6,488 bases of DNA from Alectryocaccomicrobium faecavium. Lineage in GTDB: Bacteria; Bacillota; Clostridia; Christensenellales; Aristaeellaceae. A program made the position numbers and the translations under genes. The stretch spans positions 1-6,488 of the forward strand of contig DVOT01000228.1 in NCBI GenBank assembly GCA_018713425.1, written 5' to 3'. Below the pieces are notes generated by a model that worked only from the letters and a program-made list of their open reading frames with translations, searched no databases and was not told where the DNA came from. Below are positions 4,324 to 6,488 of the stretch, piece by piece (the stretch's first letter is position 1; every line of letters starts with the position of its first letter).

Positions 4324-5928
4324 ATGAAAAAGAGCCTGAGCTTGCTTCTGGCGCTGCTGCTGTGCGTGCTCGCGCTGCCCGCCGGGGCGGAAGAAGCGGA
4401 ACCGATCGTAATCACCGTGGGCATGGGCGTGAATTCCTCGGAAAAATACGCGCCCGGCGAAAGCTTTGACAACAACGCCTGGACCAAGCTCTATGAGGAG
4501 CGGCTGGGCATCAAGCTGGATTTCGTGCTGACGGCCGACAGCCAGTATTCGCAAAAGCTGGCGCTGACCATCGCTTCCGGCGATATGCCCGATATGTGGC
4601 GCACGGATAAGGCCAATTTCGCCCTGGCGCTGGAAGGCGATATGCTGATGGATCTGACCGATCTGGCGGAAGAATACCTCTCCGACCAGGCCAAGGAAGA
4701 GTTGGAGCCGTTTGACGCTTCGTTCCGCGCGGCCACGGTGGGCGGCCGCCTGATGGCCATCCCCTACACGGGCGAGGCCGCCTATGGCGCGAGCTACACC
4801 TTCATCCGCCACGACTGGCTGGAGGCGCTGGGCCTGGAAGAGCCCACGAACCAGCAGGAAATGGTGGATGCGATGATCGCCTTCGCCACACAGGATCCCG
4901 ACGGCAACGGCGTGGACGATACCTACGGCCTGGCGCTGGTGCGGGAGCTGTGGGGCGCGCAGTACGGCCTGGAAGGCTTCTTCAACGCCTACCACGCCTA
5001 TCCCAACATCTGGTACGAGGATGAAGAGGGCAACCTGGTCTATGGCACGGTGCAGGCCGAGCCGATGAAGGCTGCGCTGGCGGATTTGCAGAAGCTGTAC
5101 GCGGCGGGCGCCATCGATCCCGAATTCATCGTGAAGGACAGCGCCAAGGTGGGCGAGAGCGTGGCTTCGCTCAAGTCCGGCGCGTTCTACGGCATGTGGT
5201 GGAACATGAGCAGCGCGATCTGCCAGTCCTTCATGAACGATCCGGAGAAGGTGCCGGATCGCTGGTGGTGCCTGAGCCCGCTCTCCAGCGACGATCAGCC
5301 CGCCATGCTGCAGAGCACCGGCGCCATCCCCAGCACTTTCTATGTGGTGAACAAGAATTGCGAGCACCCGGAAAAGCTGTTTGAGATGATCAACTTGTGG
5401 TTCGAAATGATGTCCGTGGACGTTTCCCCGGAGGATTACGCCACCTACGTGGTGAATGAAGAATATACCCCGCAGAACTATCCCTTCGTCAGCCAGATCT
5501 GGGGCAAGTCCGTGCGGCCCGAGCAGATCCGCGGCCTGCAGGATGGCACGCTGACGCTGGAGGATTGCACCAGCGAGGTGCAGAGCATCTGGGCGAACAT
5601 CCAGAGCTTTGAAAGCGGCGATTATTCTTCCAGCGTGTATTTCGACCACTACTGGAACCACGCGCAGCTGCCGCACCATTCCGGCTATGTGGCGGAAGAG
5701 ACCGACGCGGCGGGCGCTATCGTGAACGATTTGAACTTCGGCCCCACCACGGAAACCGAGGCCGCCCGCGGCTCCACGCTCGATCAGCTGCGCGACGAGA
5801 TCATCGTGCAGATCATCACGGGCGAGCAGCCGGTGGACGCTTTCGATGAGTTCATCGAAAACTGGTACGCCCTGGGCGGCGAGGACATCGTGCGCGAAAA
5901 GAACGAGTGGTACGCCACGGTGAAGTAA
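4324..5928 (+). CDS. Extracellular solute-binding protein of an ABC importer (LplA/LipO-like)
   Basis: A 534-residue secreted substrate-binding protein of the family-1 type, most like the long (~530-560 residue) LplA/LipO group linked to oligosaccharide uptake. It starts with a signal peptide (1-22; KK, hydrophobic core, AGA then EEAEP), apparently cleaved by signal peptidase I. Cys14 is inside the hydrophobic core and is preceded by LLL, so there is no lipobox. Family-typical stretches: LYEERLGIKLDF, ASGDMPDMW, a hinge-like IPYTGEAAYGASYTFIRHDWLEALGLE, and an EF-hand-like loop DPDGNGVDD (191-199) that probably binds calcium. Tryptophan pairs W292-W293 and W314-W315 could stack on sugar rings. 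The start at 4324 is chosen because AGGAAGGA ends nine bases before it; the in-frame ATG at 4315 directly abuts that site. No permease gene follows before the terminator at 5999-6041, so it must work with transmembrane subunits encoded elsewhere. Substrate unknown. Confidence 0.9.
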   Translation: MKKSLSLLLALLLCVLALPAGAEEAEPIVITVGMGVNSSEKYAPGESFDNNAWTKLYEERLGIKLDFVLTADSQYSQKLALTIASGDMPDMWRTDKANFALALEGDMLMDLTDLAEEYLSDQAKEELEPFDASFRAATVGGRLMAIPYTGEAAYGASYTFIRHDWLEALGLEEPTNQQEMVDAMIAFATQDPDGNGVDDTYGLALVRELWGAQYGLEGFFNAYHAYPNIWYEDEEGNLVYGTVQAEPMKAALADLQKLYAAGAIDPEFIVKDSAKVGESVASLKSGAFYGMWWNMSSAICQSFMNDPEKVPDRWWCLSPLSSDDQPAMLQSTGAIPSTFYVVNKNCEHPEKLFEMINLWFEMMSVDVSPEDYATYVVNEEYTPQNYPFVSQIWGKSVRPEQIRGLQDGTLTLEDCTSEVQSIWANIQSFESGDYSSSVYFDHYWNHAQLPHHSGYVAEETDAAGAIVNDLNFGPTTETEAARGSTLDQLRDEIIVQIITGEQPVDAFDEFIENWYALGGEDIVREKNEWYATVK

Positions 5929-5971
5929 ACCGCCATATTGACCGCGCGCCACAGACTGTCGAAAAACCAAA

Positions 5972-5991
5972 GAGAGGGACAAAGCCCTTTC
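5972..5991 (-). terminator. Hairpin with T-rich tail on the minus strand
   Basis: GAGAGGG (5972-5978) pairs with CCCTTTC (5985-5991) with one G-U wobble across a 6-nt loop. Read on the minus strand it is followed by TTTGGTTTTTCG, which resembles a terminator for leftward transcription entering from the right side. No minus-strand gene is seen to the right within the window. Confidence 0.35.
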
Positions 5992-5998
5992 GCAGTTC

Positions 5999-6041
5999 AA
6001 TCGTCCCCGGCGGCGTGTACGGCGGGGACGGGGCGATTTTT
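5999..6041 (+). terminator. Intrinsic terminator after the solute-binding protein gene
   Basis: CGTCCCCG (6002-6009) pairs perfectly with CGGGGACG (6023-6030); an alternative pairing joins AATCG..CCCC (5999-6008) to GGGGCGATT (6030-6038). A TTTTT run (6037-6041) follows directly in the second fold. It starts about 70 bases past the stop codon and supports a single-gene transcript. Confidence 0.65.
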
Positions 6042-6046
6042 GCGTC

Positions 6047-6063
6047 GGAAAATCCCATTTTCC
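6047..6063. repeat. Short hairpin, 7-bp perfect arms
   Basis: GGAAAAT (6047-6053) and ATTTTCC (6057-6063) with a CCC loop. It is the first of several hairpins in the gene-free tail; no function can be assigned. Confidence 0.5.
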
Positions 6064-6084
6064 AGAGCAAAAATTGCTTCCTTG

Positions 6085-6127
6085 CAGTTTCCGCGCCCGA
6101 AAATCCGCAGGATTTTAGCGGAAACTG
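6085..6127. repeat. Two-tier long hairpin
   Basis: Outer arms CAGTTTCCGC (6085-6094) and GCGGAAACTG (6118-6127) pair perfectly over 10 bp. Inside, AAAATCC (6100-6106) and GGATTTT (6110-6116) pair perfectly over 7 bp around a GCA loop. The two stems are separated by an asymmetric internal loop (GCCCG on one side, A on the other). Seventeen perfect pairs in 43 bases is unlikely by chance. It directly abuts the first copy of the tandem repeat. Confidence 0.65.
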
Positions 6128-6142
6128 GTGGGGGCGCACGAA

Positions 6143-6169
6143 GGCCGCCGCCTGTGGCGGAAACAGGCT
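6143..6169. ncRNA. Covarying hairpin, copy 1
   Basis: Outer stem 6143-6146 with 6166-6169 (last pair G-U), asymmetric internal loop (G6147 opposite 6161-6165), inner stem CCGCC (6148-6152) with GGCGG (6156-6160), and triloop TGT. The same fold is preserved in copy 2 (6273-6299) by paired substitutions. Whether it is transcribed is unknown; the ncRNA label is tentative. Confidence 0.45.
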
Positions 6170-6196
6170 GTAGTAAGCCCAATGAGCAAAGGAGGG

Positions 6197-6224
6197 CCGC
6201 TAGTGCGCTTTGCGCACGACGCGG
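6197..6224. repeat. Second hairpin in repeat copy 1
   Basis: CCGC (6197-6200) pairs with GCGG (6221-6224), and GTGCGC (6203-6208) pairs with GCGCAC (6212-6217) across a TTT loop. In copy 2 the equivalent stem (6327-6354) keeps one compensated pair (T-A becomes C-G) but loses two inner pairs and one outer pair, so this stem is less conserved than the first. Confidence 0.45.
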
Positions 6225-6272
6225 AACGACCATTGCGAATTGAGGATGTGGCAGTGGCGGGGGGCGCACAAA

Positions 6273-6299
6273 GCGCGCGCCCTGTGGGCGAAGCAGCGC
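6273..6299. ncRNA. Covarying hairpin, copy 2
   Basis: Same architecture as copy 1: outer stem GCGC (6273-6276) with GCGC (6296-6299), internal loop (G6277 opposite 6291-6295), inner stem CGCCC (6278-6282) with GGGCG (6286-6290), and the same TGT triloop. Four pairs are swapped relative to copy 1 (C-G for G-C or the reverse), with both partners changed each time. A G-U in copy 1 is G-C here. Confidence 0.45.
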
Positions 6300-6396
6300 G
6301 AAGTAAGCCCAATAAGCAAGGGAGGGCCGCAAGCGAGCTCTGCGAGCGCAGCGAACCGACCATTGCGAATTGTGGATAGCTTGCTCCCCCGGCCAC

Positions 6397-6428
6397 CAGC
6401 TTGTCAAAAAGACTTTTTTGACAAGCTG
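6397..6428. repeat. 14-bp perfect inverted repeat with GACT loop
   Basis: CAGCTTGTCAAAAA (6397-6410) and its exact complement (6415-6428) flank a four-base loop. Four more pairs (GCCA 6392-6395 with TGGC 6429-6432) extend it past a bulged C. The A and T runs are inside the stem, so it is not a standard terminator, although the T-run could act in transcript release if the stem folds partially. Confidence 0.6.
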
Positions 6429-6429
6429 T

Positions 6430-6459
6430 GGCGCGCGGGGCGCTTTTGCCCCGCGCGCC
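6430..6459. repeat. 12-bp perfect GC-rich inverted repeat
   Basis: GGCGCGCGGGGC (6430-6441) pairs perfectly with GCCCCGCGCGCC (6448-6459) around the loop GCTTTT. It starts two bases after the preceding hairpin and is entirely G and C in the stem. No T-run follows on either strand. A further small dyad, CCAGC and GCTGG around GCC, lies at 6471-6483 before the window ends. Confidence 0.6.
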
Positions 6460-6488
6460 AAAGGCGTTCACCAGCGCCGCTGGCCCTG

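Larger units (their letters stand above)
6127..6377. repeat. Imperfect tandem duplication, period 130 bp, two copies
   Basis: Copy 1 (about 6127-6247) and copy 2 (about 6257-6377) align without gaps at an offset of exactly 130 bp. Over 6131-6247 I count 92 identical positions of 117 (about 79%). Fully conserved blocks include AGTAAGCCCAAT, GGAGGGCCGC and CGACCATTGCGAATTG. The period is not a multiple of three and the same peptide-like strings appear in different minus-strand frames, so this is not a protein repeat. Each copy carries a hairpin near its left end and a second dyad in its middle. It may be a dispersed intergenic element of this genome or a structured RNA, which cannot be decided from one locus. 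Confidence 0.8.

Noticed and set aside
4012..6000. A 662-codon open frame on the minus strand opposite the solute-binding protein gene
   Set aside because: It is a shadow of the GC-rich plus-strand gene. The translation is rich in His, Arg, Gly, Ala and Val without domain motifs, it runs through the PadR promoter region, and the plus-strand frame has a signal peptide, ribosome binding site and clear family motifs.
6127..6377. CRISPR array
   Set aside because: Only two copies, with a 130-bp period and about 79% identity throughout; no short identical repeats separated by unique spacers.
5997..6471. Minus-strand open frames of 118 and 154 codons in the right-hand tail
   Set aside because: They span the hairpins and the 130-bp repeat; the repeat period is not a multiple of three, so the same strings occur in two different frames. 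No good ribosome binding site or domain is seen.

Overview
The window looks like a chromosomal segment of a GC-rich, Gram-positive member of the Bacillota (class Clostridia), of the gut or rumen type. The reasons are strong AGGAGG-like ribosome binding sites, sigma-A type promoters, a DUF1292 protein, a PadR/DUF2812 pair, a NatAB-type ABC-2 exporter and an LplA/LipO-like solute-binding protein, all with codons ending mostly in G or C. This placement is inferred from gene content and style; no marker gene is present to fix the genus.

Layout from left to right: (1) The left edge holds the first 22 codons of an IS5-family transposase on the minus strand, with a near-consensus extended -10 promoter, followed by about 250 bases of lower-GC non-coding DNA with two inverted repeats. 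(2) A small, extremely acidic DUF1292 protein with a cysteine cluster (379-705, minus) has its own promoter. (3) A two-gene ABC-2 exporter operon on the minus strand has the ATPase (1996-2772) and then the permease (824-1999), coupled by an ATGA overlap. (4) A 77-residue XRE-type repressor (2926-3159, plus) is divergent from the exporter, and a 19-bp perfect palindrome lies between the two. (5) A PadR regulator and a DUF2812 membrane protein (3698-4015 and 3156-3701, minus) are also coupled by ATGA, and are driven by a perfect consensus promoter buried in inverted-repeat operators. The DUF2812 and XRE genes converge and overlap by 4 bp at their stop codons. (6) A secreted extracellular solute-binding protein (4324-5928, plus) is transcribed alone and ends in a terminator, with no permease genes after it. 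(7) The final 560 bases have no credible gene. They hold a dense series of hairpins and a 130-bp-period imperfect tandem duplication.

How the parts may work together: two small transcription factors (XRE and PadR) each appear to regulate themselves through operators visible in their promoter regions. The XRE protein is well placed to control the adjacent NatAB-like exporter. PadR is co-expressed with a membrane protein that may act as its sensor or partner, as in other PadR plus membrane-protein pairs. This resembles a small envelope-stress or drug-response island, but the inducing signal and exported substrate cannot be read from the sequence.

The most unusual signal is in the right-hand non-coding tail. 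The two tandem copies differ at about 21% of positions, yet four base pairs of one hairpin changed on both sides so that pairing is kept. That points to a structured RNA or DNA element rather than random spacer. No fully new multi-gene system is evident.
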